Source: CAZGUG01 sp964625335
GTDB lineage: Bacteria; Bacillota; Clostridia; Ch29
Reading direction: 5' to 3'
Assembly (NCBI GenBank): GCA_964625335.1
Contig: CAZVBE010000021.1
Span: forward strand, 1-35,797
Length of the DNA stretch: 35,797 nt
The position numbers and the translations under genes were made by a program. Below the pieces are notes generated by a model, which saw only the letters and a list, made by a program, of their open reading frames with translations, did not search any database and was not told the origin of the DNA. This document shows, piece after piece, positions 7,979-15,145 of this stretch (position 1 is its first letter; each line of letters starts with the position of its first letter).

Positions 7979-8004
7979 TAAAAAAACCCTGCCTTAAGGC
8001 AGAG
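7979..8004 (-). terminator. Intrinsic terminator after the PIN-TRAM gene
   Basis: On the minus strand CTCTGCC-TTAA-GGCAGGG forms a strong stem directly followed by a run of seven T. It lies 14 nt past the stop codon at 8019. The plus strand also has a T-run, so the hairpin could act in both directions. Its 15-nt core CCTGCCTTAAGGCAG is identical to that of the terminator at 19157. Confidence 0.85.
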
Positions 8005-8018
8005 TTTTTTTATAAATA

Positions 8019-9134
8019 TTACACCGCTTTATTGTCAAACGCGTTTTTTGGCTTTGCAAATATCATTCTGCCCGCAGCAGTTTGAAGCACACTGGTGACC
8101 ATTACTCCGATTGATTCGCCAATATGTTTTTTGCCTCCGTCCACAACTATCATGGTTCCGTCATCCAGATACGCCACACCCTGTCCGGATTCCTTTCCAT
8201 CCTTAATGACCTGAACCACCATTTCCTCGCCCGGCAGCACCACCGGTTTAACGGCATTCGCCAGCTCGTTGATGTTTAAAACAGGTACTCCCTGAAACTC
8301 TGCTACCTTATTGAGATTAAAATCATTGGTAACAACCTTACCCTTTAACATCTGTGCAAGCTTAAGGAGTTTTGTGTCCACCTCGCCTGCGTCGTCAAAG
8401 GGCTTATCATATATCTTAACAGGGATATCGAGCTCTTTTTGTATCTTGTTAAGTATATCCAAACCTCTCCTACCCCTGTTGCGTTTCAAGGTGTCGGAAG
8501 AATCGGCAATATGCCTTAATTCCTCCAATACAAATCCGGGTATTATTAGAGGGCCTTCAACAAATCCTGTTTTACATATATCTGCAATCCTTCCATCGAT
8601 TATAACGCTTGTATCAAGAATTTTGGGCTTCACAACTCCCTCTGTTCTATTGGTTTTATCCTTTATACCCAGTTTTCTGAGGGAATGGACTACACTTGCC
8701 AGGTCATCGGTTTTTCTGGTTGCGATCTTGATCCCCAGGTAACCCAGCACTATATTAGCCAGCACCATGACAATGCTGCCCAGCCAGGGAATGGGTATAA
8801 TTGCCAGGGGTCTTATAAAAAGATTCGCTATTATTAAACCAAGTATAAGTCCCACGGAACCCAACAGTATATCGTTTGCTGGTATATTTTGTAAAGTATT
8901 CTCAATAATTTCTGTAGCCTTCCAACCCAGCTTGATTAACCATGGAGAAATCATATAAAATATCAAGCCGAAAAGTAATGCGCCAATCACATAGTATACA
9001 ATTCTTACTGTTCCGTCCATCAGTATCCCGAAAATCTCGTTAACCGCCAGCACATCTTCCAGTACATAGACCAATTGATAACCAATCACCATACCGGCAG
9101 TAGTCAACAATCCCCTAATTAACTTTTTTACCAT
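8019..9134 (-). CDS. PIN/TRAM-domain membrane protein (YacL family)
   Basis: About 371 residues. Four hydrophobic segments in the N-terminal 130 residues anchor it in the membrane. A cytoplasmic PIN ribonuclease-like domain follows, beginning ILDTSVIIDGRIADI (near residue 175) with further acidic residues in FVLEELRHIADSSD and VVTNDFNLNKVAE. A C-terminal TRAM domain (about 305-365, VQVIKDGKESGQGVAYLDDGT) is a predicted RNA-binding fold. This architecture is that of Bacillus YacL, whose biological role is not settled. The frame extends to TTG at 9170, but the AGGAGGTG lies inside that extension and points to ATG at 9134. The position between carD and ispD is typical of Firmicutes. Confidence 0.85.
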   Translation of the reverse strand: MVKKLIRGLLTTAGMVIGYQLVYVLEDVLAVNEIFGILMDGTVRIVYYVIGALLFGLIFYMISPWLIKLGWKATEIIENTLQNIPANDILLGSVGLILGLIIANLFIRPLAIIPIPWLGSIVMVLANIVLGYLGIKIATRKTDDLASVVHSLRKLGIKDKTNRTEGVVKPKILDTSVIIDGRIADICKTGFVEGPLIIPGFVLEELRHIADSSDTLKRNRGRRGLDILNKIQKELDIPVKIYDKPFDDAGEVDTKLLKLAQMLKGKVVTNDFNLNKVAEFQGVPVLNINELANAVKPVVLPGEEMVVQVIKDGKESGQGVAYLDDGTMIVVDGGKKHIGESIGVMVTSVLQTAAGRMIFAKPKNAFDNKAV

Positions 9135-9181
9135 TAACTTATGTTCACCTCCTTTTTTGATTATTACCAATATATATATAT

Positions 9182-9209
9182 TTTATAACCCATTACAGGC
9201 TCTCTGCAA
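9182..9209 (-). promoter_or_regulatory. Candidate sigma-A promoter for the PIN-TRAM gene
   Basis: Minus-strand TTGCAG (9204-9209), 16-nt spacer, TATAAA (9182-9187), about 50 nt upstream of the ATG at 9134 and after the carD terminator. Confidence 0.5.
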
Positions 9210-9281
9210 CACAAAACAAAAAAAGTCTTAAAAAAATACTATTTGGATGTAGTCCTTTGGGATTATCCGACAAAAGGGCAT

Positions 9282-9309
9282 TAAAAAAATCAGCGCCCCT
9301 AGAGACGCT
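9282..9309 (-). terminator. Intrinsic terminator after carD
   Basis: Immediately after the carD stop codon, the minus strand folds AGCGTC (9304-9309) against GGCGCT (9292-9297) with a 6-nt loop, followed by GATTTTTTTAA. The stem is short but GC-rich and the U-tract is clear. Confidence 0.75.
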
Positions 9310-9786
9310 TTAATTAACAATGCCTTCTATCATGCTTTCAATTTCGTCCTCATCCATATTGTTGACCAGTACCAGTTCGCTCACCAGGATTTGTTTTGCA
9401 TTGTTTAGCATTTTCCTTTCCCCGGTGGACAGCCCCTTTTCCTTGTCCCTTAACATAAGATTTCGGACCACGTCGGCTACCTCAAGGATATCTCCGCTCT
9501 TAATTTTGTCCATATTAATGCGGTACCGCCGGTTCCAATTATTTGGCATTGCGGTTTTGTGCCCGCCCAGAACTTCCACCACCAGGTCCACCTGCTCCTT
9601 GTTGATTATCTCTCTTAGGCCAATCTCATTAACACTTTCAAGCGGTATCATAACCTTCATGTTTCCTATCGGCATTCTCATAATATAATACTTCTGTTTG
9701 TTACCCAAAATTTCCTTTTCTTCTATTGATTCAATAATTCCTGCTCCGTGCATCGGATATACTACTTTGTCTCCTATATTAAACAT
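9310..9786 (-). CDS. CarD-family transcriptional regulator
   Basis: A 158-residue CarD/CdnL-type protein. The N-terminal Tudor-like RNA polymerase interaction domain begins FNIGDKVVYPMHGAGIIESI and binds the beta subunit, as known for mycobacterial CarD. The C-terminal helical domain holds the conserved tryptophan segment NNWNRRYRINMDKI (about residues 85-98), which contacts promoter DNA at the upstream edge of the -10 bubble. The frame opens at 9864, but ATG at 9786 has a GGAGG 7 nt upstream and starts exactly at the conserved domain. Two tandem near-consensus promoters precede it and a terminator follows, so it is expressed as its own unit after the V-ATPase operon. Confidence 0.9.
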   Translation of the reverse strand: MFNIGDKVVYPMHGAGIIESIEEKEILGNKQKYYIMRMPIGNMKVMIPLESVNEIGLREIINKEQVDLVVEVLGGHKTAMPNNWNRRYRINMDKIKSGDILEVADVVRNLMLRDKEKGLSTGERKMLNNAKQILVSELVLVNNMDEDEIESMIEGIVN

Positions 9787-9823
9787 ATATATATACCTCC
9801 ATAACAACCCAATACTTAATTCA

Positions 9824-9852
9824 ATTTTACTATACAAACAGTTCCTTGTCAA
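9824..9852 (-). promoter_or_regulatory. carD proximal promoter
   Basis: Minus-strand perfect -35 TTGACA (9847-9852), 17-nt spacer, -10 TAAAAT (9824-9829), about 30 nt upstream of the ribosome binding site. It is one of two tandem promoters. Confidence 0.75.
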
Positions 9853-9862
9853 TGAACTAATC

Positions 9863-9892
9863 ATTTTAACATATAAGGCTCTCCTATGTCAA
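9863..9892 (-). promoter_or_regulatory. carD distal promoter
   Basis: Minus-strand perfect -35 TTGACA (9887-9892), 18-nt spacer, -10 TAAAAT (9863-9868; a 17-nt spacer would give TTAAAA). It lies 39 nt upstream of the proximal promoter. Confidence 0.6.
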
Positions 9893-9936
9893 TGATATAT
9901 TGGAAACAAATACCCTAATACACAAAGACCTTAGTT

Positions 9937-10545
9937 TTATTCCTTTCTTTGCTTTACCATCTTCAATCTGAAAAACTCTTCCCGTTCCTTTTCCTCCAGA
10001 ATTTCCCTGATAGTTTCCACCTGTCCCCTGTATCGGGGAATTATTATCTTCTCCAAAGCATTTGCTCTTTTCTGGGTCTTTTTTATCTCCATGGCCAGCT
10101 TATACACCGAGGTTTCAATCTCCGCCAGTTCGTATATAAGATACTTTGCTTCCCTGAAACTGGTAACGGCTATATCCAGGGCAGGATTGGTCCTGAAGAA
10201 ACCATACCAGGTTTTTAAATCGCTTTTGTTATACTTTACCGCCGGTATTTCAACCCCCATAACGCTTGTCATAAGGATTTCGAACTCTTCCTCCACGGGG
10301 ATGGATATGGCAATCTCTTCCACATTATACGCTCCCATGCTGACATTTACAACTCTTATCGCATGGTATGCCTTCCCAAGGGCGGTTGAAACCCGGCCCT
10401 GTATATACCTGGCCCTGTCCATAAAACCCATCATTTCAACGATGAGAACGTTTCTTTTTTTATCCAGCAGCTCAAAACCATTCTGTGAAAACTCCAGTAA
10501 ACCTTTCGCCTTTATCAAACCGGCCCTGGTAGGTACAGCGCACAT
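9937..10545 (-). CDS. ntpD: V/A-type ATPase subunit D (central stalk)
   Basis: A 202-residue subunit D, the long antiparallel coiled coil that forms the rotor shaft inside the A3B3 head. The N-terminal segment PTRAGLIKAKGLLEFSQNGF and the helix KKRNVLIVEMMGFM match the family, and the C-terminal helix (KKTQKRANALEKIIIPRYRG, residues about 155-175) is the other arm with the typical KxxxRRVNALE-like pattern. It starts 6 nt after the ntpB stop with an AGGAGAT ribosome binding site, the usual B-D order. No convincing terminator follows, so read-through into carD is possible. Confidence 0.9.
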   Translation of the reverse strand: MCAVPTRAGLIKAKGLLEFSQNGFELLDKKRNVLIVEMMGFMDRARYIQGRVSTALGKAYHAIRVVNVSMGAYNVEEIAISIPVEEEFEILMTSVMGVEIPAVKYNKSDLKTWYGFFRTNPALDIAVTSFREAKYLIYELAEIETSVYKLAMEIKKTQKRANALEKIIIPRYRGQVETIREILEEKEREEFFRLKMVKQRKE

Positions 10546-10551
10546 ATATCC

Positions 10552-11937
10552 TTATCTCCTTCTGTAGTATTTTTCCAGCATTTCGGGACTCACCCTGTCC
10601 AGTTCCCCGGCAGGGAAAACAGACAGTATCCGCCATGCCAGATCAAGCGTTTCTATGATGCTCCTGTTTTCATTGGGCTGCTGGGCAATAAACACTTTTT
10701 CGAATTCCCTGCCGAATTCCATATGCTTCTTGTCTATGGGTGACAGGTCATCCTCTCCGATAATCTGGGCCAGGGCCCTTACTTCCCGGACCCTGGAATA
10801 GGAAGCAAAGATTTGATTGGCTGCCTCCGGATGGTCTTCCCTTGTATAGCCTTCTCCTATACCATCCTTCATAAGCCTGGAAAGGGAAGGTAAAATGTTA
10901 ACCGGGGGATATATATCCCTCTGAAACAATTCCCTGTCTAATACAATCTGGCCCTCGGTAATGTAGCCGGTTAAGTCGGGTATCGGATGGGTAATATCAT
11001 CGTTTGGCATGGTGAGAATTGGCAGCAGCGTAATGGAACCACTGCTTCCTTCAATCATGCCTGCCCGTTCATACAGGGATGCCAGGTCGGAGTACAGGTA
11101 CCCGGGATAACCCTTCCTGCCCGGAACCTCTTCCCTCGCGGTGGACATTTCCCGCACGGCTTCACAATAGCTGGTAATATCGGTGATTATAACCAGTATA
11201 TGCATATCTTCTTCGAAGGCAAGGTATTCTGCCGCAGTCAAAGCGCATCTCGGTGTGCTGATACGCTCTACAATAGGATGGCTGGCAAGATTTATATACA
11301 TGACGACCCGCTCGGGTACCCCTGCTTCTTCAAAACTTTCCCTGAAATAATTCGCGTCCTCATGCCTGACTCCAATGGCAGCAAATACGACTGCGAAATT
11401 ACCGTCTTTTTCCGAACTCAATGCTGCCTGCCTGACTATTTGGGCCGCCAATTGGTTATGGGAAAGCCCGCTTGCCGAAAAAACGGGCAGCTTCTGCCCG
11501 CGTATCAAAGTAGTCAGTAAGTCTATGGAAGATATCCCGGTCTGTATATAGTTTCTCGGATACTTACGGGCAACGGGATTTATGGGTCTTCCGTTTATGT
11601 TATAGGTTTTACTGCCGTATATGTCCCCGCCGCCGTCTATCGGCTTACCAACACCGTTAAAAGTCCTCCCCAGAATATCCATAGAGAGGGAAATTTCAAA
11701 GGGCTTTCCCCTGAAACGCACCGAGGCGTTATCGGTGGAAATTCCCGATGTACCCTCGAATACCTGTGCGATAATCTGGTTTTCTTCAATCCTGACAACC
11801 TTGCCAATTCTCTTCTCTCCACCGGCAAGGGTAATATCCAAAATCTCCCCGTAGGATACTCCCTCCACGCCGGACATCACCACCATAGGCCCTTCTACCT
11901 TATCCAGCAACAGATATTCTTTCTTCAACCGGCTCAC
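10552..11937 (-). CDS. ntpB: V/A-type ATPase subunit B (regulatory, non-catalytic)
   Basis: A 461-residue subunit B. It alternates with subunit A in the A3B3 ring and lacks a true P-loop, having the degenerate FSASGLSHNQLAAQIVRQA near residue 150 instead. SIDLLTTLIRGQKLP, EEVPGRKGYPGYLYSDLA and GSSGSITLLPILTMPNDDITHPIPDL-type segments are characteristic of the family. The start appears to be GTG at 11937, 13 nt after the ntpA stop. The length is normal and the reading frame intact. It works with A, D and F as the cytoplasmic motor. Confidence 0.93.
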   Translation of the reverse strand: MSRLKKEYLLLDKVEGPMVVMSGVEGVSYGEILDITLAGGEKRIGKVVRIEENQIIAQVFEGTSGISTDNASVRFRGKPFEISLSMDILGRTFNGVGKPIDGGGDIYGSKTYNINGRPINPVARKYPRNYIQTGISSIDLLTTLIRGQKLPVFSASGLSHNQLAAQIVRQAALSSEKDGNFAVVFAAIGVRHEDANYFRESFEEAGVPERVVMYINLASHPIVERISTPRCALTAAEYLAFEEDMHILVIITDITSYCEAVREMSTAREEVPGRKGYPGYLYSDLASLYERAGMIEGSSGSITLLPILTMPNDDITHPIPDLTGYITEGQIVLDRELFQRDIYPPVNILPSLSRLMKDGIGEGYTREDHPEAANQIFASYSRVREVRALAQIIGEDDLSPIDKKHMEFGREFEKVFIAQQPNENRSIIETLDLAWRILSVFPAGELDRVSPEMLEKYYRRR

Positions 11938-11950
11938 ATCCTGCCCCGTG

Positions 11951-13732
11951 TTAATTAGATTGGTATTTATTCATCAAAGCGTTGTAAAAACTGCCTATTT
12001 CCTCTTCCAGCCTGTCCAGACCGCTTAATTGTTGATTGGGTATATTATATTTGACCTTTGTTACCCGGCGGTATAACCCCTCGTCCCTCACCCGGGAAAT
12101 GGGAATACCCATTTTTACGGCTTTCAGGCCCGATTCATACAGATATCCGATTAGTTTCAGCATTCTATACTGCTTTTTAAGCGGTACAAAGGTATCCTCA
12201 CTGTGAAAAATATTCTGCTGCAAAAATCCGGTTTTTATAACCCTTGAAATCTCCAAAATCAGCCTCTGTTCGTCCGACAGTACATCCTCACCCACAAGCT
12301 GTACTATATCCTGCAGTTTGCTCTCCTGATGAAGTATTTCCAGCATTTTTGCACGGAGCTCCATCACATCGGTACCAGCATTTTCTTTGTACCATTTCGT
12401 CAGAACCTTTGCATAGCCACTGTAGCTTGTAAGCCAGTTAACCGACGGGAAATGTCTTTCATGGGCCAGTTTCCTGTCCAGGGCCAAAAAGGCGTTGGCG
12501 TACCGCTTTGTGTTTTCCGTAACCGGCTCGGAAAAATCCCCTCCTGGCGGGGAAACGGTTCCAATAATCGTAATGGCTGCTCTCTGCCCCCCGAGGGTTG
12601 TCACATAACCGGCCCTTTCATAGAACTCTGCCAGCCTGGCTGGAAGATAGGCCGGATAACCCTCCTCCGCCGGCATTTCCTCCAGTCTCCCGGATATTTC
12701 CCGCAGCGCTTCCGCCCACCTGGAGGTTGAATCCGCCATGACCGCTGCATGATACCCCATATCCCTGAAGTATTCCGCTATGGTAACCCCCGTATATATA
12801 CTGGCTTCCCTGGCAGCCACCGGCATGTCGGAGGTGTTTGCTATTAAAACGGTCCTTTCCATAATTGGCCTTTCGGTCCTGGGGTCAACCAGTTTAGGAA
12901 AATCTTCCAAAACCTCGGTCATTTCGTTGCCCCGTTCGCCGCAACCTACATACACAATAACATCCGCATCCGACCATTTCGCCAGTTGATGCTGGAGCAT
13001 GGTTTTCCCTGTTCCAAACCCTCCCGGTATCGCCACCGTTCCACCCGTTGCCACCGGAAAAAAAATATCCAGTACGCGCTGGCCGGTTATAAGGGGTTTT
13101 TGTATGGCAAGCTTGTCAAAAACCGGCCTGGGAACCCTGACGGGCCATTCCTGGTACATAGACAAAGAATGCCGGCCGCCGTCAGATGTTTTTATAACCA
13201 CCAGAGGCTCCTTTATATTGTAACTGCCGTCCTCTTTAACCCGCACAACTTCCCCGGAAACACCGGGAGGCACAAGGAGCCTGTGGGCTATAAGAGGAGT
13301 TTCCCGGATGACGGCATAAGTCTGTCCCGGTCTCAACGCATCCCCGGTTTTGACCTGTACTGCGACATGCCATGTCTTTTGGTCATCAATGGATACAAAA
13401 CCTATGCCCTCGGGAATAAAACCGTGGGACAGCTTATTAATGTATACCAGGGGCCTTCCAATTCCGTCAAAAATATTTCCGATAAGACCCGGCCCCAGGC
13501 TCACCGACAAAGGTCTTCCGGTGGATATGATTTTTTCTCCCCGTTTCAGCCCCTCGGTCTCTTCGTAGACCTGGATGGTCCCAGAATCGCCGTCCAGTGC
13601 AATAACCTCTCCGATGAGCTTTTTGTTTCCTGCCATCACCATTTCACGCATTTTAAAACCGGCCATGCTTTTTCCTTTGACCACAGGCCCGTTTACCGAC
13701 GTGATGCTCCCTTCCCGGCTATCCATGTCCAT
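11951..13732 (-). CDS. ntpA: V/A-type ATPase catalytic subunit A
   Basis: About 593 residues; the nucleotide-hydrolysing or -synthesising subunit. The P-loop is GGFGTGKT at residues 237-244 (many A subunits have GPFGSGKT), followed by AKWSDADVIVYVGCGERGNE and the catalytic glutamate region EMTEVLEDFPKL. The roughly 90-residue bulge (non-homologous region) typical of A subunits lies at about 115-200, separating it from F-type beta. The open frame extends to 13771, but ATG at 13732 is preferred because AAAGGG sits 6 nt upstream and the protein then begins at the conserved strand. This leaves a 14-nt overlap with the end of ntpE, suggesting translational coupling. Confidence 0.93.
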   Translation of the reverse strand: MDMDSREGSITSVNGPVVKGKSMAGFKMREMVMAGNKKLIGEVIALDGDSGTIQVYEETEGLKRGEKIISTGRPLSVSLGPGLIGNIFDGIGRPLVYINKLSHGFIPEGIGFVSIDDQKTWHVAVQVKTGDALRPGQTYAVIRETPLIAHRLLVPPGVSGEVVRVKEDGSYNIKEPLVVIKTSDGGRHSLSMYQEWPVRVPRPVFDKLAIQKPLITGQRVLDIFFPVATGGTVAIPGGFGTGKTMLQHQLAKWSDADVIVYVGCGERGNEMTEVLEDFPKLVDPRTERPIMERTVLIANTSDMPVAAREASIYTGVTIAEYFRDMGYHAAVMADSTSRWAEALREISGRLEEMPAEEGYPAYLPARLAEFYERAGYVTTLGGQRAAITIIGTVSPPGGDFSEPVTENTKRYANAFLALDRKLAHERHFPSVNWLTSYSGYAKVLTKWYKENAGTDVMELRAKMLEILHQESKLQDIVQLVGEDVLSDEQRLILEISRVIKTGFLQQNIFHSEDTFVPLKKQYRMLKLIGYLYESGLKAVKMGIPISRVRDEGLYRRVTKVKYNIPNQQLSGLDRLEEEIGSFYNALMNKYQSN

Positions 13733-14360
13733 CGCCAGCCCTTTCAACGGCATGATAGAGTTCCCGGCCAATCAACTGTCTGTGGTCTTCCAGCATGGTC
13801 ATAACAGAACAATCAACCCGGAGGGTCCTTCGGCTGTTTACCGCCACTATTCCTCCTATAATATCTTCCCGGGAAACCGAGATGTCTAATTGTTCCTTTG
13901 AAAACCCGTTCTTCTCTGCTTCCTTGAGGATAACAGCTTTGAACCTTTGGGCATCCTCTGCTGTTACCACCAGCATGATGCTGTTTTCTCCCCTGAGCAA
14001 AGAAAAAACCTCGGAAAGGCATTCGTCAAAAAAGTCCCCGTAGGCCTGTTCCCCTGTGAACCTTACAGCCCTGCTCTTTATGTTTTCAAAAAGCCGGTGG
14101 GCTAATTGCTGTTTCTTGTGCAGTATTTTCCTTTTCCTTTCCATCTTTGCCTTTAAAACCGTCCTGTTGGCCTGAACCTGACCTTTTTTGATCGAAGCCT
14201 CTATTATCCTTTGAGCCCTTTTGGCAACCGAAGCTGTGTGCTCCTCAATAACCTGTTTGTTTTTCCCGGTCATCCCGGTGAGTTTTTGTTCATACTCCTG
14301 ATGAGCCTTACCGAGGACAAGCCTTGTAAACACCTTAAGTTTTTCTTCAATGGTAATCAT
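13719..14360 (-). CDS. ntpE: V/A-type ATPase subunit E (peripheral stalk)
   Basis: A 213-residue subunit E. The N-terminal half is a long, charged helical segment (LVLGKAHQEYEQKL through KGQVQANRTVLKAKMERKRKIL, residues about 12-95) expected to coil with the H/G subunit. The C-terminal globular domain (about 110-200, with SREDIIGGIVAVNSRRTLRVD) caps subunit B. A GTG at 14369 is in frame, but ATG at 14360 has GAGGTG 6 nt upstream and is chosen. The end overlaps ntpA. Its placement after ntpF differs from the common I-K-E-C-F-A-B-D order. Confidence 0.85.
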   Translation of the reverse strand: MITIEEKLKVFTRLVLGKAHQEYEQKLTGMTGKNKQVIEEHTASVAKRAQRIIEASIKKGQVQANRTVLKAKMERKRKILHKKQQLAHRLFENIKSRAVRFTGEQAYGDFFDECLSEVFSLLRGENSIMLVVTAEDAQRFKAVILKEAEKNGFSKEQLDISVSREDIIGGIVAVNSRRTLRVDCSVMTMLEDHRQLIGRELYHAVERAGDGHG

Positions 14361-14370
14361 GCTGCGCACC

Positions 14371-14676
14371 TCATATCTTAAGCCCTATGGCCTCCCTGAC
14401 ATACCCGGCAATATAGTCTCCCCTTTCCGGACCTTGCAGACCGGGGATTTCAACAATCAGCGGGTAAGTCCTTTCCAGCTTGAATTTCATTATTTCTTCC
14501 TCCGCCATTTTTAATACGCTTTCGGTTATAATAACGATTTGTACCTGATCGTTCCCAAAGGTCCTTTGTAATTGCTCAAGGGCCTGCTCTCTGCTTGCAA
14601 CAAGTACACCCTTTATTCCCGCCAGCCGCATACCTGTCAAGATATCCTGATCATCGCTTATCACGTAAGAATTCAT
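14371..14676 (-). CDS. ntpF: V/A-type ATPase subunit F (central stalk)
   Basis: A 101-residue CheY-like subunit F. The start MNSYVISDDQDILTGMRLAGI and the central VQIVIITESVLKMAEEEI are typical, as is the P-L-I-V-E-I-P-G strand before the C-terminal helix that inserts along subunit D. F regulates hydrolysis in homologous enzymes. The start ATG follows AGGGTGATGGG, and the gene sits 9 nt after ntpK and 10 nt before ntpE. Confidence 0.88.
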   Translation of the reverse strand: MNSYVISDDQDILTGMRLAGIKGVLVASREQALEQLQRTFGNDQVQIVIITESVLKMAEEEIMKFKLERTYPLIVEIPGLQGPERGDYIAGYVREAIGLKI

Positions 14677-14685
14677 CCCATCACC

Positions 14686-15108
14686 CTATAATCTGCCCAA
14701 AATTAAAATGGAAATAATCAAACCGTAAATGGCTATCCCCTCTGCCAGTCCCACAAATATCAGTGTTTTGCCTAGAATTTTCGGGTCCTCGGACACCGCC
14801 CCCAGAGCCGAAGAACCCACCGCCCCCACTGCATAGCCGGCTCCCAGCGTGGCCAGCCCGGTACTTATTGCCGCTGCAATAAAGCCAAGCCCCGGGGACG
14901 ATACTCCATTTTCCCCAACGGCCGCCGCTTCATCCGGCACCAATATAATAACCACCATGACCATAAAATAAACAAAGGCAAGCACATTGGCCCGTAATAT
15001 CTTTTTCATTCCCTTTCTGTCGGTACCCTGCTGCGTATAGTTCAAAAGAAGGCCAATACCGATTGTCAGCAGCACAAGGACCATTGAAGATGTTAACGCC
15101 CAATTCAT
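14686..15108 (-). CDS. ntpK: V/A-type ATPase proteolipid subunit K (c ring)
   Basis: A 140-residue membrane rotor subunit. Four hydrophobic helices are visible (about 5-23, 41-57, 72-100, 113-138). The last two form a canonical c-subunit hairpin, GLATLGAGYAVGAVGSSALG then GLAEGIAIYGLIISILIL, with the ion-binding glutamate at E123. The first pair has no ion-binding acid. The Gln seen in many Na+-binding c subunits is not evident in the first helix of the hairpin and the residue after E123 is Gly rather than Ser/Thr, which leans toward proton coupling (inference). The start is ATG 15108, with GGGAGGG 7 nt upstream; an in-frame TTG at 15114 is too close to it. Confidence 0.88.
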   Translation of the reverse strand: MNWALTSSMVLVLLTIGIGLLLNYTQQGTDRKGMKKILRANVLAFVYFMVMVVIILVPDEAAAVGENGVSSPGLGFIAAAISTGLATLGAGYAVGAVGSSALGAVSEDPKILGKTLIFVGLAEGIAIYGLIISILILGRL

Positions 15109-15145
15109 TCTCAAACCCTCCCGTATTTTTATCCGATTTTTTCGC

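Noticed and set aside
9787..9864. N-terminal extension of the CarD protein to 9864
   Set aside because: The extension would run through the proximal promoter and lacks a ribosome binding site, while ATG 9786 has GGAGG at good spacing.
13732..13771. N-terminal extension of ntpA to 13771
   Set aside because: It would overlap ntpE by over 50 nt and adds residues not part of the conserved A-subunit start; ATG 13732 has a better-spaced ribosome binding site.
12986..13804. A 272-codon plus-strand open frame
   Set aside because: It is antisense to ntpA and ntpE, whose products are clearly conserved. The frame has no ribosome binding site and its translation has no recognisable domain.
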